Source: Litorimonas sp039975855 (GTDB taxonomy: Bacteria; Pseudomonadota; Alphaproteobacteria; Caulobacterales; Maricaulaceae). From it: DNA of 64,000 nucleotides. A program made the translations under genes and the position numbers. Below the pieces are notes generated by a model that searched no databases, was not told where the DNA came from, and saw nothing but the letters and a program-made list of their open reading frames with translations. The stretch is from the NCBI GenBank assembly GCA_039975855.1, contig JBDWGH010000002.1, forward strand, positions 372,001 to 436,000. The letters run 5' to 3'. Shown one piece after another: positions 1 through 9,969 of the stretch (its first letter is position 1; every line of letters starts with the position of its first letter).

Positions 1-3000
1 CAGCAAATTCGGACCTCTACAGCTGGAACTGACGGTACGCCCGCAGATGTCATTCTCGGAGATGATCCATCTACTGAGGATGTTGAAAACACACCAACCA
101 TCACAGGGTCAGGCGCAATTGATTTAGATAACCGCAACCCCGCACTTTTATTAGATTCATCAAACTCGCTTCTAAACGGAGCAATTGTTGTCATTGAGGA
201 AGGCGCAGCAGGTTCAGTTGGTGCGGAACTACAAGGCGGCGAAGATCGCAGCTATACCCAAACTGGTTCTATATCCCTTATTGAGGATTTCACACCCCCA
301 ACGGATACGGATGATGACCCCTTCCAAGATGGTAGTTTCGCGTCAGGCGAAGGACGTACAGGTATTTTGATTTCTGGCGCCTCGCCATTCCAGGGCAATG
401 TAGAGCTTACCTCTACGTCGGCAATCACTGTTGAAGGAAATGATAGCTACGGTATCAATCTTGCCAATACTCCAATGATGACAGAAGGCTTGACAGGTAA
501 CCTTCTAACCTCAGGGCAAATTTCAGTTATTGGCGATCGATCAACCGGTATAAACTTGGCGTCCAACGTGACCGGAAACGTTACCAATGAAGGCAGCATT
601 GCTGTGCGAGGAACGGACTCCCAAGCCTATGCAGTATCCGGCGATATTAACGGTGGATTTGTAAACGCTGGAGCATTGTCGGCTTCTGGCTTCCGATTTA
701 CGACGCGCCCGGCGTTTGGCGGCGACACCGCCGCAACAGGACGGGAAGACTTGACTGCGGAAGACCTTCTTGAAAGCAGGTCTGTCGTCAACATATCAGG
801 CAATGTGACCGAGGGCATTTTATTTGACCAACAATTCGTTGAAGCCGTTGACACAAATGGCGACCCGTTGCTTGACGACGATGGCAATCCAGTCCTGGTC
901 GTTTCCAATACGAGTTCGGTTGTTCAGCTCGGCTCGGCCCCCGCAATTTTAATTGGCGGTGATGGAGAAGTTATTGCTGTTGGTTTGGTCGCGCAAGTCA
1001 CTGACCCCAATGATGCAGAATTCGACGCAGACCTTCAATACGGATTCATCAATCAAGGCACCGCCACGGCTAGCGGGACTTTCGACGACTTCGATGCCAC
1101 CACCGTTTCGTTTTCGAATGTCACTATTGAAGGCGGTATAAGTAACTCAGGCGTCCTATCTGCAACAACATTCCGTGCTCCGACCCCCACTGCACTTACT
1201 GACGGAGATGGCGTGGCGCGCGTTCTCGTGATTGGCGATCAAGCAATTGCGGACTCTATCAACAACAGTGGAGCTATTGTCGCTTCCACCAGTGAAGCAG
1301 TGGATGAAGTCTACTTTGATCGTACAAATATTATTGCCCCCCGCCCCCTACTCGCTATCGCTGTAGACATTGGCGACGGCGCATCAGTGGCAGAGCTGGT
1401 TAACACCGGTACAATTTCATCCCTTCTCGTTGGCCGAGACGGGACGGCCATCGCCATTCGTGATGCATCTGGCACCCTTCGTCGTTTGGAAAACACAGGA
1501 ACCATTTCAACACTTGGAACAACATCCGACACCCTCTCACTTGAAGAAACTAATTTCAATTTAATAGCAATTGACTTCAGCGCATCGACTCAAAATGTGG
1601 AGATAAGTCAGTCTCAAAATCCCGATTCATCAAATGCCCCCCTTATTCGAGGTGACATCTTATTAGGATCGGGTGATGATAGCGTTGTTTCCACTGCGGG
1701 CGTTATTTTTGGTGACTTAGATTTTGGTGGTGGTGCTGATACGTTGTCATTATCAGGCGGTTCGACTTTTATCGGTGCGATTGAGAACACCGATAATCTC
1801 GCCCTATCCGTTACGGAAGAATCCACACTCGCTCTTGGTTCAGCAGGCGACATTCAAGTCAGCTCAGCATTGATCGACGGTACATCAACCTATCGTCCTG
1901 TGATCAATGGTGCCACTGGAACAGCGACCACCCTCATCTCCGATGGCGACATTACGTTTGAGAGCGGCGCATCCATCAGCCCTATTCTAGAGTCAATTAT
2001 CGGGACCAATACACTTGACTATACGCTTGCGAGTGCGGGCAACCTTACAATTGGCGATCTCAGCTTATTAAGTACGGGAGAGACACCATTCTTGTACAAT
2101 ACGAGTTTGAGCCTATCTGACCCGAATACCCTTGTGGTTACACTTGACCTACGTGACCCTACAACATCTGTTGAAAATGGGGGCTTAGGATTGGATGCCG
2201 TTCAAGCCGCCGCATTTGGATCAGTTGTAGACGGCGTTGTTCAAAACGGCCCCGTTTTACAGGCCCTTTCGGCGACACCTAGCCTCGGCAATGCATTTTC
2301 CAATATAACCGAAGCCGATGATTTTTATGCAGCCTACAACCAAATTCTCCCAGAGTTTTCCGGTGCGGCCAAGCAATTTGTTTTGGCCAATGTTGACGGC
2401 GCCGTTGGCGCCGTCGGATCGCATCTAGATGCGGCGCGCAGATCAACTGATAAACCAGGCGGTGCTTGGTTACAGGAGTTTTTCTACTTCGCGGACCGCG
2501 AATTAGCAGGACTGTCCGAGCAATATCGAGGCGAAGGCTTCGGCTTCTCAGGCGGGATAGATACCGCATTTGGCCCTTTCCATGCGGTCGGCGTAAGTGT
2601 TGGCTTTGCCAGCACAGAAGTCGAAGATGTTATCGGAAGCGACGAACCTCTCAACGTCAGAACCTATCAAGCCGGCACCTATGCTGGATTTGAAAAAAAT
2701 GGATTTAACATCGACGTTTATGGTGGCGGCGGGGTCAGTGAGTTTGATCAAAACCGCCGCGTTTCGGTCGGCAATTTCCTTGGAACAGCAGAGGGAGAAT
2801 GGGAAGGCGTGCATGCAAACGCTGCGCTTCGTGCAGGCTATGAGTTAGCGATCAGTGATAAATATTGGGCTCGCCCCAGTCTCTCGGTGGACTACCTCTA
2901 TTTGAACGAATACGGTCATACCGATACAGGAACGGAAGGGGTTCGTCTGCGTGTGGATGGACGTCGCTCGGAGACAGCTGCCGCAACAGCCATGTTCGAC

Positions 3001-3312
3001 TTTGGCGCAAATTTCCAAGGTAAACGTACGTGGATACGCCCATCATTGCGTGTCGGTTATCGCAATGAGTTTATTTCGGACCCAACTGAAACGGCATTCC
3101 GATTCCAAGGCTTGTCCGATTCCAATGGAAACCTCTTTGACTCCGAACTGGCTCGCCTTCGTGCACATGCCTTCCCCGATGAAGGGATTTTACTCGGCTT
3201 CACCGTTGCAGCCGGGTCAGAATATTCAGCGATCGGCTTTGACTTTGACAGTGACATTCGAGACGGATTTATCCGACATACTGGCCGGATCGTAATTCGC
3301 CTCCTTTTCTAA
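1..3312 (+). CDS. Autotransporter (type Va), 5' end outside window
   Basis: A large secreted adhesin-like passenger joined to an outer-membrane beta-barrel that exports it. The frame is open from the first base, so the gene starts before the window; 1103 residues are visible. The visible passenger is rich in short N-T/S-G-T/A-I turns, as in parallel beta-helix passengers, and is poor in Cys and Lys. The barrel begins near nt 2460 (motif GGAWLQEFFYFADRE) and continues with alternating aromatic strands to a C-terminal phenylalanine (VIRLLF), the usual Bam recognition end. A TTG near nt 367 is in frame but lies inside the passenger. glnE starts 6 nt after the stop. Passenger function cannot be read from sequence. 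Confidence 0.9.
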   Translation, partial: QQIRTSTAGTDGTPADVILGDDPSTEDVENTPTITGSGAIDLDNRNPALLLDSSNSLLNGAIVVIEEGAAGSVGAELQGGEDRSYTQTGSISLIEDFTPPTDTDDDPFQDGSFASGEGRTGILISGASPFQGNVELTSTSAITVEGNDSYGINLANTPMMTEGLTGNLLTSGQISVIGDRSTGINLASNVTGNVTNEGSIAVRGTDSQAYAVSGDINGGFVNAGALSASGFRFTTRPAFGGDTAATGREDLTAEDLLESRSVVNISGNVTEGILFDQQFVEAVDTNGDPLLDDDGNPVLVVSNTSSVVQLGSAPAILIGGDGEVIAVGLVAQVTDPNDAEFDADLQYGFINQGTATASGTFDDFDATTVSFSNVTIEGGISNSGVLSATTFRAPTPTALTDGDGVARVLVIGDQAIADSINNSGAIVASTSEAVDEVYFDRTNIIAPRPLLAIAVDIGDGASVAELVNTGTISSLLVGRDGTAIAIRDASGTLRRLENTGTISTLGTTSDTLSLEETNFNLIAIDFSASTQNVEISQSQNPDSSNAPLIRGDILLGSGDDSVVSTAGVIFGDLDFGGGADTLSLSGGSTFIGAIENTDNLALSVTEESTLALGSAGDIQVSSALIDGTSTYRPVINGATGTATTLISDGDITFESGASISPILESIIGTNTLDYTLASAGNLTIGDLSLLSTGETPFLYNTSLSLSDPNTLVVTLDLRDPTTSVENGGLGLDAVQAAAFGSVVDGVVQNGPVLQALSATPSLGNAFSNITEADDFYAAYNQILPEFSGAAKQFVLANVDGAVGAVGSHLDAARRSTDKPGGAWLQEFFYFADRELAGLSEQYRGEGFGFSGGIDTAFGPFHAVGVSVGFASTEVEDVIGSDEPLNVRTYQAGTYAGFEKNGFNIDVYGGGGVSEFDQNRRVSVGNFLGTAEGEWEGVHANAALRAGYELAISDKYWARPSLSVDYLYLNEYGHTDTGTEGVRLRVDGRRSETAAATAMFDFGANFQGKRTWIRPSLRVGYRNEFISDPTETAFRFQGLSDSNGNLFDSELARLRAHAFPDEGILLGFTVAAGSEYSAIGFDFDSDIRDGFIRHTGRIVIRLLF

Positions 3313-3318
3313 AGACAG

Positions 3319-5874
3319 GTGACACTTCCTAATCTCAGCCGTCAACAAGTTGAGTTCAGTCCTTATCTCAGCGAAATTGCTCGGCAATATGGGCATTGTC
3401 ATGATCTGAGAGAAATCCAGGCGTCTGTTGCAAGTGCAGATAGTGAGACGCTCCTATCGCTGAAGGCTAGGTTTTCCCTCGCGCTGGCGCAAACCACATT
3501 CGAAACCTTTGATGAAAGAGGTCGCGTCTGGAGTGAATTTGCGGATGCAACAATTGACAGGGCGCTGGAACTGGCTTGGCAACAAGCCGCAAAACGCCAT
3601 CGTTTAACTTTACCCGATGGGCGTGTTCCTGGTCTATTTCTGTTAGGATTGGGGAAACTGGGCGGCTATGACTTAAATTTCTCATCAGATGTCGACTTGA
3701 TCGCCCTCTACGATCAGTCCACCCTCCCTGTTCCCCAAAATAAGGGTCAGGCCCATATCGCATCGGATGTCTGCAAACGTGTTACGCAGATCTTACAGCC
3801 TCGCAATTCCCCAGATTTTGTATGGCGGGTTGATTGGCGATTACGCCCGGAAAGCTCGGGGACTGGCTTAGCTTTAAGCACCTCAAAAGCCGAAACATTT
3901 TACTTTTTCAGGTCTCTACCTTGGCATCGACTAGCTTTAATGAAGGCGCGTGTAGTCGCTGGTGATTTAAATGAAGGAGAGAGGTTCTTATCGCGTCTGG
4001 AACCTTACATCTGGCGCCGTAACTTGGATTTCACGACTCTAGACGAATTGGCCGCGTTGAAAACACGGATAAATAACGAGCATCCGGGACTCCAATATGA
4101 ACGCGCGGCGCCCGAACCAATCACACCGGAAGCGAGCGGATTCAACGTCAAACTAGGGCGGGGCGGAATTCGAGAGATCGAGTTTATCGCGAATGCGCGA
4201 CAACTCATTCATGGAGGCAAACGTCCCGGCCTTCGCGTCACCAATACAAGAGCCGCGCTTTCTGCTTTGGCTGAAACGAAACTACTCTCCTCATCCGAAT
4301 CTGACCTCCTGCGAGAAGACTATAGCTTCTTCAGAAACATTGAAAATTCGATACAGATGGTGGGCAACGAACAGACACATATAATTCCGCAAGGAGACGC
4401 CTTAAACGCTTGTCTTAAACTATTAGGAGATCAAGAGGCGTTTCACCAAGACGTCTATGAACGTCGCCAGCGTGTCCATGATCGTTTTTCGTCACTCTTT
4501 GCAGTCTCTGAACCTGACCCTGAAGCTGAACAAATTTCGGACTTAACAGGCAACAACTCCCACATCGCCAGTAGTTGGAACAATGGGTTTTTAAATCATG
4601 GGGTGTCTTTAAATAATAAGAGCAAATATCGAGATTTGGGACGTAGGTTAACAAGGCGCGTCATGCGTCAAAACAATGATGAAGCTTTTCAACGCGTGGA
4701 TTCCTTTTTGAAACAAATCGGTCGATCGGAACAATATTTCTCACTCCTCAATCGTCATCCAGTACTCTTGGACAAACTCATAACGCCCTTGCTCCACAGT
4801 CCGCATATGAGTGAAATTCTGCGTCAATCACCACATATTATAGATATTTTTATCGCGTCAGAGACCAGCGATCTGGAAGAACAATCCAAATTTGTACTGA
4901 CCTCTCAAGACTATGAACATCGATTGGAGGCACTGCGTCGATTTGTAAATGAACAACTTTTCAAGGCCTATACGCAATTCTTGGAGGGCACATTCACGAC
5001 AAAGATGATGCAGGACCGATTGACCTCCCTTGCAGAACGCACCCTTGATCTCTCAATTCAAATTGTTTGCGAAGATTTGGGTTTAGAAAACGTTCCAATC
5101 ACAGTTTTAGGTCTCGGTAAAATGGGCACGCAGGCGATGGCGCCTCAAAGCGACCTTGACCTCGTTTTTTTGTTTGCGGACCACGTTGACACAGAAACGG
5201 CGACGAAAATTGTTCAACGATTGCGGACGACACTCACGGTGAAATTGCGCGAAGGCATAGCCTATGAACTAGATATGAGACTTCGTCCGTCTGGGCGTTC
5301 TGGGCCACCTGCAGTGAAATTATCTTCCTTTTATGACCACCATATGAAACGTGCGCATAGCTGGGAACATATCGCTCTTGCGCCTGCACGAATTGTCGCT
5401 GGGGATAAATCTTTGGGCGCTGAAGTGATGCAGATTAAATCGGACATCCTTAGCCGACCCCGCGACTTAGACGCATTCAAACAAGACGCGTTTGTTATGT
5501 TTGAACGGCTTAAATCCGAACGGCTTTCCGAGACAAATACGGATGTTTGGCGCAGTAAGCTTCGGCGAGGCGGACTTATGGAAGCGGACTATATGCGGTC
5601 ATGTCTTCACGTCGCGGATTTATCGATCCCGCCAGATTTCCTCGCAGCGATAGACGATTGGAATACGTTGCAAACTTGGGAACGGTTACTCGGTTTGAAA
5701 TCGAAACCTACGGATAAGACACCGGCTCGTTTTGCTGACTCTATCAAACTAAAATCCCTAAAAAAGCGCCAAGCTAAGTTAGAAAAAACTGTCAAGAACG
5801 TAACACGTTCGTTTTTCGAAGGTGTCGAGTTAGACTCTGGGCATGAGTCAGCCCCTATCGTGTGGAAAAACTAA
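3319..5874 (+). CDS. glnE: Bifunctional glutamine synthetase adenylyltransferase/deadenylase
   Basis: Adds AMP to, and removes it from, glutamine synthetase in response to PII and nitrogen status, in the cytoplasm. Two nucleotidyltransferase domains are visible. The first has GLGKLGGYDLNFSSDVDL near residues 109-127; the second has GLGKMGTQAMAPQSDLDLVF near residue 597. Each carries the G-K-(L/M)-G and D-x-D signature of this polymerase-beta-like fold. The length of 851 aa is somewhat short for the family (commonly over 900), mainly in the N-terminal segment. The start is GTG at 3319, preceded by AGACAGG. It lies 6 nt after the autotransporter stop, so co-transcription is possible although the two functions are unrelated. 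Confidence 0.96.
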   Translation: MTLPNLSRQQVEFSPYLSEIARQYGHCHDLREIQASVASADSETLLSLKARFSLALAQTTFETFDERGRVWSEFADATIDRALELAWQQAAKRHRLTLPDGRVPGLFLLGLGKLGGYDLNFSSDVDLIALYDQSTLPVPQNKGQAHIASDVCKRVTQILQPRNSPDFVWRVDWRLRPESSGTGLALSTSKAETFYFFRSLPWHRLALMKARVVAGDLNEGERFLSRLEPYIWRRNLDFTTLDELAALKTRINNEHPGLQYERAAPEPITPEASGFNVKLGRGGIREIEFIANARQLIHGGKRPGLRVTNTRAALSALAETKLLSSSESDLLREDYSFFRNIENSIQMVGNEQTHIIPQGDALNACLKLLGDQEAFHQDVYERRQRVHDRFSSLFAVSEPDPEAEQISDLTGNNSHIASSWNNGFLNHGVSLNNKSKYRDLGRRLTRRVMRQNNDEAFQRVDSFLKQIGRSEQYFSLLNRHPVLLDKLITPLLHSPHMSEILRQSPHIIDIFIASETSDLEEQSKFVLTSQDYEHRLEALRRFVNEQLFKAYTQFLEGTFTTKMMQDRLTSLAERTLDLSIQIVCEDLGLENVPITVLGLGKMGTQAMAPQSDLDLVFLFADHVDTETATKIVQRLRTTLTVKLREGIAYELDMRLRPSGRSGPPAVKLSSFYDHHMKRAHSWEHIALAPARIVAGDKSLGAEVMQIKSDILSRPRDLDAFKQDAFVMFERLKSERLSETNTDVWRSKLRRGGLMEADYMRSCLHVADLSIPPDFLAAIDDWNTLQTWERLLGLKSKPTDKTPARFADSIKLKSLKKRQAKLEKTVKNVTRSFFEGVELDSGHESAPIVWKN

Positions 5875-5959
5875 CCTAATCATACAGTATTAGCCTTGCG
5901 GATGCCGCAAATCACCGCATATTGCGTTCCGAACACTAAGGAACGAAAACAGAACAATT

Positions 5960-7963
5960 ATGGCCTCAGCCAAGAAAAAAGATCTGTTCGCTGGCAAGAG
6001 CGGAGATGCTGCGCAGGATAATTACACCGCCAGCTCTATCGAAGTGCTGGAAGGATTGGAGCCAGTGCGCCTGCGTCCTGGCATGTATATTGGCGGAACG
6101 GATGATAGGGCCCTTCATCATTTGTTCGCGGAAGTCATCGACAATTCAATGGATGAAGCGGTTGCAGGGCACGCATCTCGGATTGAAGTCGAGTTAGATG
6201 CCGAAGGCTATTTGTCAGTATCAGATAATGGACGAGGCATCCCTATTGGCCCCCATCCAAAATTTCCAAAAAAATCAGCTCTCGAAGTCATTCTTACAGA
6301 ACTCCATTCGGGCGGAAAATTTTCAAATAAGGCTTATGAGACATCGGGCGGACTACATGGCGTAGGTGTTTCTGTCGTAAACGCCCTCTCCGATGTTTTG
6401 GAAGTTGAAGTCGCACGGAATAAAACGCTGCATGTTATGCGGTTTGAGCGCGGTAAGCCGATTGGAAAAATCAAGAATATGGGTGCGATCAATAATCGCC
6501 GCGGAACAAAAATGCGCTTCCATCCAGACGCCGAAATTTTTGGAAAGGCGTTACAATTCCGCGCAGTCAAGCTTTTCAATATGGCCCGAGCCAAGGCTTA
6601 CCTCCAACCCGGCGTAGAAATCAGATGGAAGTGCGCGCCTGCGAAACTTAAAAATTCTCCCAATATTCCAGAGCAAGCTGTTTTCCATTTCCCAGGTGGA
6701 TTAGCCGATTACCTTTCCGAAACACTCGGAAAGAAAGCGACCATCACTGAGACAATATTTGCGGGGAAATCCAAAAAAGACTCAGGTCATGGTCGAGTTG
6801 AATGGGCTATTAGCTGGTCTCCTGAAGGCTATGGCGAGGCGGACAGCTTTGTTCGCTCATATTGTAACACGGTTCCTACACCGGGTGGCGGCACGCATGA
6901 GGCTGGAATGCGGGCTGCAATCACCAAAGGGCTACGCGCTTATGCCGACCTGACGGGCATGGGCAAAAAAGTGAGCCACGTCACCCCTGACGACGTCATG
7001 TTTGGCGCTGGTGCCCTGGTCTCTGTCTTCATCAAAAGCCCTGAATTCCAAGGTCAAACCAAAGACCGCCTTTCTAACTCGGAAGCATCAAGGCTCGTCG
7101 AAAACGCCGTGCGCGACCCTTTCGATCATTGGCTTGCCAGTTCTCCAAAGGATGCAACCAAGCTTCTTGAATGGGCTATTGAGCGGGCAGATGAACGTGT
7201 AAAACGTCGCAAAGCGCGTGACGTCAAACGTAAATCAGCAACTAAGAAATTACGCCTTCCCGGAAAACTCGCCGATTGCTCTCGCAAGGGTAGCGAAGAT
7301 ACGGAGATATTCATTGTTGAGGGCGATTCCGCTGGGGGGTCTGCAAAGCAAGCCCGATCACGCGAAACGCAGGCAATCTTACCACTCAAAGGTAAAATCC
7401 TGAACGTCGAATCTGCCACAATGGAGAAAATCCAACGCAACAATGAAATCAACGACCTCTCTGTGGCGCTTGGTGTCGGGTTAGGACGAAAATTTGATTT
7501 GGATGATCTACGTTATGAACGCGTTGTTATTATGACGGATGCGGACGTGGATGGTGCTCATATCGCGGCCCTCCTCATAACCTTTTTCTACCGGTATACA
7601 CCGGGTCTTATTGAAGCCGGTCGTCTTTATATGGCGATGCCACCGCTCTACAAGATGACCCAAGGCGCGAAAACAGAATACGCTGTCGATGACGACCATC
7701 GACAAGAGTTGATGGAATCTGTTTTCACGGGAAAAGGCAAAGTTGAAATAGGACGATTTAAGGGGCTCGGTGAGATGAATCCTGCTCAACTCAAAGTCAC
7801 CACCATGGATCCAAGAACCCGCACCTTGGCACGCATTACATTGGACGCCGACGAAATGGCCACGACGGAAAGTCTCGTTGGAACTTTGATGGGTAAACGT
7901 TCAGAGCTTAGGTATGAATATATTCAGGAACACGCTCAATTCGTAGAAGAAGTCGACATTTAA
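5960..7963 (+). CDS. parE: DNA topoisomerase IV subunit B
   Basis: ATPase subunit of topoisomerase IV, which decatenates daughter chromosomes together with ParC. The GHKL ATPase domain shows EVIDNSMDEA, DNGRGIP and GGLHGVGVSVVNALS. The TOPRIM domain shows EGDSAGGSAKQ with the metal ligands DADVDGAH near residue 530. At 667 aa it lacks the extra length of most GyrB proteins, and the GGTDDRALHHLF segment is typical of alphaproteobacterial ParE, hence parE rather than gyrB. The 85-nt gap after glnE contains a small hairpin (TTGCGG-ATG-CCGCAA). The start is ATG in the context GAACAATT-ATG. Confidence 0.95.
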   Translation: MASAKKKDLFAGKSGDAAQDNYTASSIEVLEGLEPVRLRPGMYIGGTDDRALHHLFAEVIDNSMDEAVAGHASRIEVELDAEGYLSVSDNGRGIPIGPHPKFPKKSALEVILTELHSGGKFSNKAYETSGGLHGVGVSVVNALSDVLEVEVARNKTLHVMRFERGKPIGKIKNMGAINNRRGTKMRFHPDAEIFGKALQFRAVKLFNMARAKAYLQPGVEIRWKCAPAKLKNSPNIPEQAVFHFPGGLADYLSETLGKKATITETIFAGKSKKDSGHGRVEWAISWSPEGYGEADSFVRSYCNTVPTPGGGTHEAGMRAAITKGLRAYADLTGMGKKVSHVTPDDVMFGAGALVSVFIKSPEFQGQTKDRLSNSEASRLVENAVRDPFDHWLASSPKDATKLLEWAIERADERVKRRKARDVKRKSATKKLRLPGKLADCSRKGSEDTEIFIVEGDSAGGSAKQARSRETQAILPLKGKILNVESATMEKIQRNNEINDLSVALGVGLGRKFDLDDLRYERVVIMTDADVDGAHIAALLITFFYRYTPGLIEAGRLYMAMPPLYKMTQGAKTEYAVDDDHRQELMESVFTGKGKVEIGRFKGLGEMNPAQLKVTTMDPRTRTLARITLDADEMATTESLVGTLMGKRSELRYEYIQEHAQFVEEVDI

Positions 7964-8068
7964 ACTCTAACATGAGTTGAGCACGTGCGAGCCCACGCAA
8001 GACACCGGTCGTCTTTAGCATGCCGGAATTCGCCTCGCAGGTTTATCTAGTCGTGAAACCCGTCCGAA

Positions 8069-8476
8069 CTAATCAAAGTCAGGGAGTTTAACCTCTGGCG
8101 TTTCGCATCCGATTACCCAAACGTCGTAAACGCCATGATCGAGCGCTGACAAGGCAGGACGCGATGCGAACATCCAACCAGAAAATACGGTTTCAGCCTC
8201 ATCAGTTTCTTGACCCGTCCCGTCCAGTTTCGTGTCTCGAATTTTAAGAAAGGCGAAGGTTTCAGGTAGTTCTTCTGGTGGACGTTTTTCGCAATGAACT
8301 GCATCAATCGAGAGGCTTCCATATTCCAGCGTATCGCCAATTTTGACCGTATAATCTTGCGTCGTAGCTGTGACCTTATCCAAGGCCCTTACATTAATGG
8401 CAGTTCCTGGAATATTCGCCGCATGTGCGGACACACAAGTCACCAAAGTAATTCCAAGGGCTAAAAATGCGCGCAT
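8069..8476 (-). CDS. DUF2155 domain protein, exported
   Basis: Small exported protein of 135 aa with a Sec signal peptide (residues 1 to about 19, ending VSAHA-A). The DUF2155 core follows: VRALDKVTATTQDYTVKIGD, a Cys at HCEKRPPEE, then FLKIRDT and SGWMFASRPAL, with a second Cys near the end (VIGCETPEV). The family is largely restricted to Alphaproteobacteria, is thought periplasmic, and has no established function. It follows the NDUFA12-like gene by 8 nt, an arrangement common in the class, and is probably co-transcribed with it. It is convergent with parE. Confidence 0.88.
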   Translation of the reverse strand: MRAFLALGITLVTCVSAHAANIPGTAINVRALDKVTATTQDYTVKIGDTLEYGSLSIDAVHCEKRPPEELPETFAFLKIRDTKLDGTGQETDEAETVFSGWMFASRPALSALDHGVYDVWVIGCETPEVKLPDFD

Positions 8477-8484
8477 GACTAGGT

Positions 8485-8883
8485 TTACTCGCCTGGTGTC
8501 CAGGCTTCGTAATCCGCCGCAACTGCATCGCGAACCCCGCCGCGATCCAAACTACCCTTCGGCTTATAAGCGAACGGCGTACCTGTCAGGTTCGGCACAT
8601 GGCTTTCTTGCCAACCATGAACCTTAATATCGATGTCAGATGGAAGCTCATCATAAGTATGGTGCAACCAACCATTCCAAACAGGCGGAACCTTCGACGC
8701 TTCCGCATAGTCTGAGTATGTCACGTAACGCCGTGTACGGCCGTCATAACTTAGCTTGGTGCTTTCAAAATACTGATTTCCGTATTCATCTTCCCCTACC
8801 TTGACCGCCTTGGTCCGGATTTGCAGCGAAGTGCCCAATGTCGAGCCGTTCCACCATGTGAATAAGCGATTGAAAAAAGCCAA
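8485..8883 (-). CDS. NDUFA12-family NADH:ubiquinone oxidoreductase accessory subunit
   Basis: Homologue of the mitochondrial complex I accessory subunit NDUFA12 (B17.2), found in alphaproteobacterial complex I. The family motifs are present in order: TWWNGSTLGTSL near the N-terminus, EDEYGNQYFES, RRYVTY, VPPVWNGWLHHTYDELP, and a C-terminal part containing KPKGSLDRGG. The 132-aa length is normal. No membrane segment is seen, so the protein should sit on the cytoplasmic peripheral arm. It is upstream of the DUF2155 gene and apparently in the same transcript. Confidence 0.93.
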   Translation of the reverse strand: MAFFNRLFTWWNGSTLGTSLQIRTKAVKVGEDEYGNQYFESTKLSYDGRTRRYVTYSDYAEASKVPPVWNGWLHHTYDELPSDIDIKVHGWQESHVPNLTGTPFAYKPKGSLDRGGVRDAVAADYEAWTPGE

Positions 8884-8931
8884 AGGTCCGACTCCGAAAA
8901 AACTATATATCCGGCGTAGTAAGGCCGTAGC

Positions 8932-8950
8932 TCAGGGCGGTAAACCCTGA
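8932..8950. other. Short perfect inverted repeat in the 8884-9039 intergenic region
   Basis: TCAGGG and CCCTGA flank a 7-nt spacer (CGGTAAA). The hairpin lies in the divergent space between the NDUFA12-like gene and the pentapeptide-repeat gene. There is no U-tract on either strand, so it is not an intrinsic terminator; an operator or leader hairpin is possible. Function unknown. Confidence 0.3.
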
Positions 8951-9039
8951 ATGTGTGTGTATTAAGGCCAACTATAGGCGTTCAACGCGTTAAAAATGTC
9001 ACACTTACTGTAAAGAGTCGGAACCTTACGGGGATTTTA

Positions 9040-9918
9040 ATGGAGTGCAGGGGTACAGAACCGCTAAAAGGTTGCGTGATTAAGCAATTGAACATCCTCC
9101 TACTGGCTTTGTCGGCTCTCGCTTTAGCATCAGAATCGAACGCCCAAATTCGAGTTGATGCGCGCATTCAAATGAGTAGCGGGTCCTGCTCGGGGTGCGA
9201 CTTATCAAATAAGGCAATGAATGGGGTTCGCTTAAATAACGCAAATCTTTCCAGCAGTAACTTCAATAACTCCAATCTTTCAGGCGGATCGCTAGACGGA
9301 TCAAACCTGTCAGGGGCCCATTTTCGGGGTGCGTTGATGTACCGCGTTAGCGGCGCGGGCGTGAATATGCCGAACGCTGTTTTGGAAGACGCAACTTTAA
9401 CAGAGGCCCGTCTCTCCGGCGCCAAGCTCGCGAATGCCAATCTGTCCCGCGCGAATTTGTCTCGGGCTGTTTTTTCGAATTCGGATTTCAAAGGCGCTCA
9501 GTTTGACAATGCAAACCTGACCGAAGCGCATTTTCAAAACGGACAATTTCAAAACGCTGATTTTGGCGGCGCGATATTGCTTGATGCAAATCTTGATGAC
9601 GCAGATTTTTCAGGCGCGAACATGTCAACAGTTCAAGGTTTGAAACAAGTTCAGCTTGATGTCGCATGCGGAGACGAAAAAACTCGCCTGCCCGTCGGCC
9701 TATCCTTACCTTACTGTGATCACGTCACGCCGGCCATGGAAACACATCAGCACGATAATTTAGATGCTGATATGACTCTCGTCGCAGCCCGTTTAGATCG
9801 CGCTATTGCCGATGTTGAGAACCTATTAGCGGCGAGCGCGCCACGAGATCGCGCCCTGCGTACCCGCTTACAGCGTATTCACAGCGATTTGGTGCAAAGC
9901 AAAGCCGCACTCGAATAA
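9040..9918 (+). CDS. Secreted pentapeptide-repeat protein
   Basis: A 292-aa exported protein. I chose ATG 9040 because GGGGA sits 5 nt upstream; GTG 9076 (preceded by AAAAGG) would give a shorter, cleaner signal peptide and is the alternative. The signal peptide is centred on LNILLLALSALALA and ends SNAQ. About 30 A(N/D)LxX pentapeptides follow (for example LNNANLSSSNFNNSNLSGG), forming a right-handed quadrilateral beta-helix. A two-Cys insert (DVACGDEKT, LPYCDH) and an Ala/Leu-rich helical tail end the protein. Its role is unknown; nothing suggests the cytoplasmic gyrase-mimic type. It is convergent with aspS across a long hairpin. Confidence 0.85.
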   Translation: MECRGTEPLKGCVIKQLNILLLALSALALASESNAQIRVDARIQMSSGSCSGCDLSNKAMNGVRLNNANLSSSNFNNSNLSGGSLDGSNLSGAHFRGALMYRVSGAGVNMPNAVLEDATLTEARLSGAKLANANLSRANLSRAVFSNSDFKGAQFDNANLTEAHFQNGQFQNADFGGAILLDANLDDADFSGANMSTVQGLKQVQLDVACGDEKTRLPVGLSLPYCDHVTPAMETHQHDNLDADMTLVAARLDRAIADVENLLAASAPRDRALRTRLQRIHSDLVQSKAALE

Positions 9919-9922
9919 CGGG

Positions 9923-9953
9923 CGGAATATCGATCATTCAAATCGATATTCCG
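9923..9953. terminator. 12-bp palindromic hairpin between convergent genes
   Basis: CGGAATATCGAT and ATCGATATTCCG flank a 7-nt loop (CATTCAA), a perfect 12-bp stem. It sits between the stop of the pentapeptide gene and the stop of aspS. It lacks a U-tract, so it may instead act as a transcript-end stabiliser or a bidirectional barrier for the two converging transcripts. Confidence 0.5.
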
Positions 9954-9969
9954 AAAAACGTCTGGCTCG

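Noticed and set aside
367..3312. TTG at 367 as the start of the autotransporter gene
   Set aside because: The same frame is open and protein-like back to base 1, and position 367 falls within passenger repeats with no signal peptide.
8920..9010. tRNA-like start GGCCGTAGCTCAGGGCGG
   Set aside because: The D-arm-like opening is present, but no acceptor stem, anticodon arm or T-arm can be folded; it is only a 6-bp inverted repeat.
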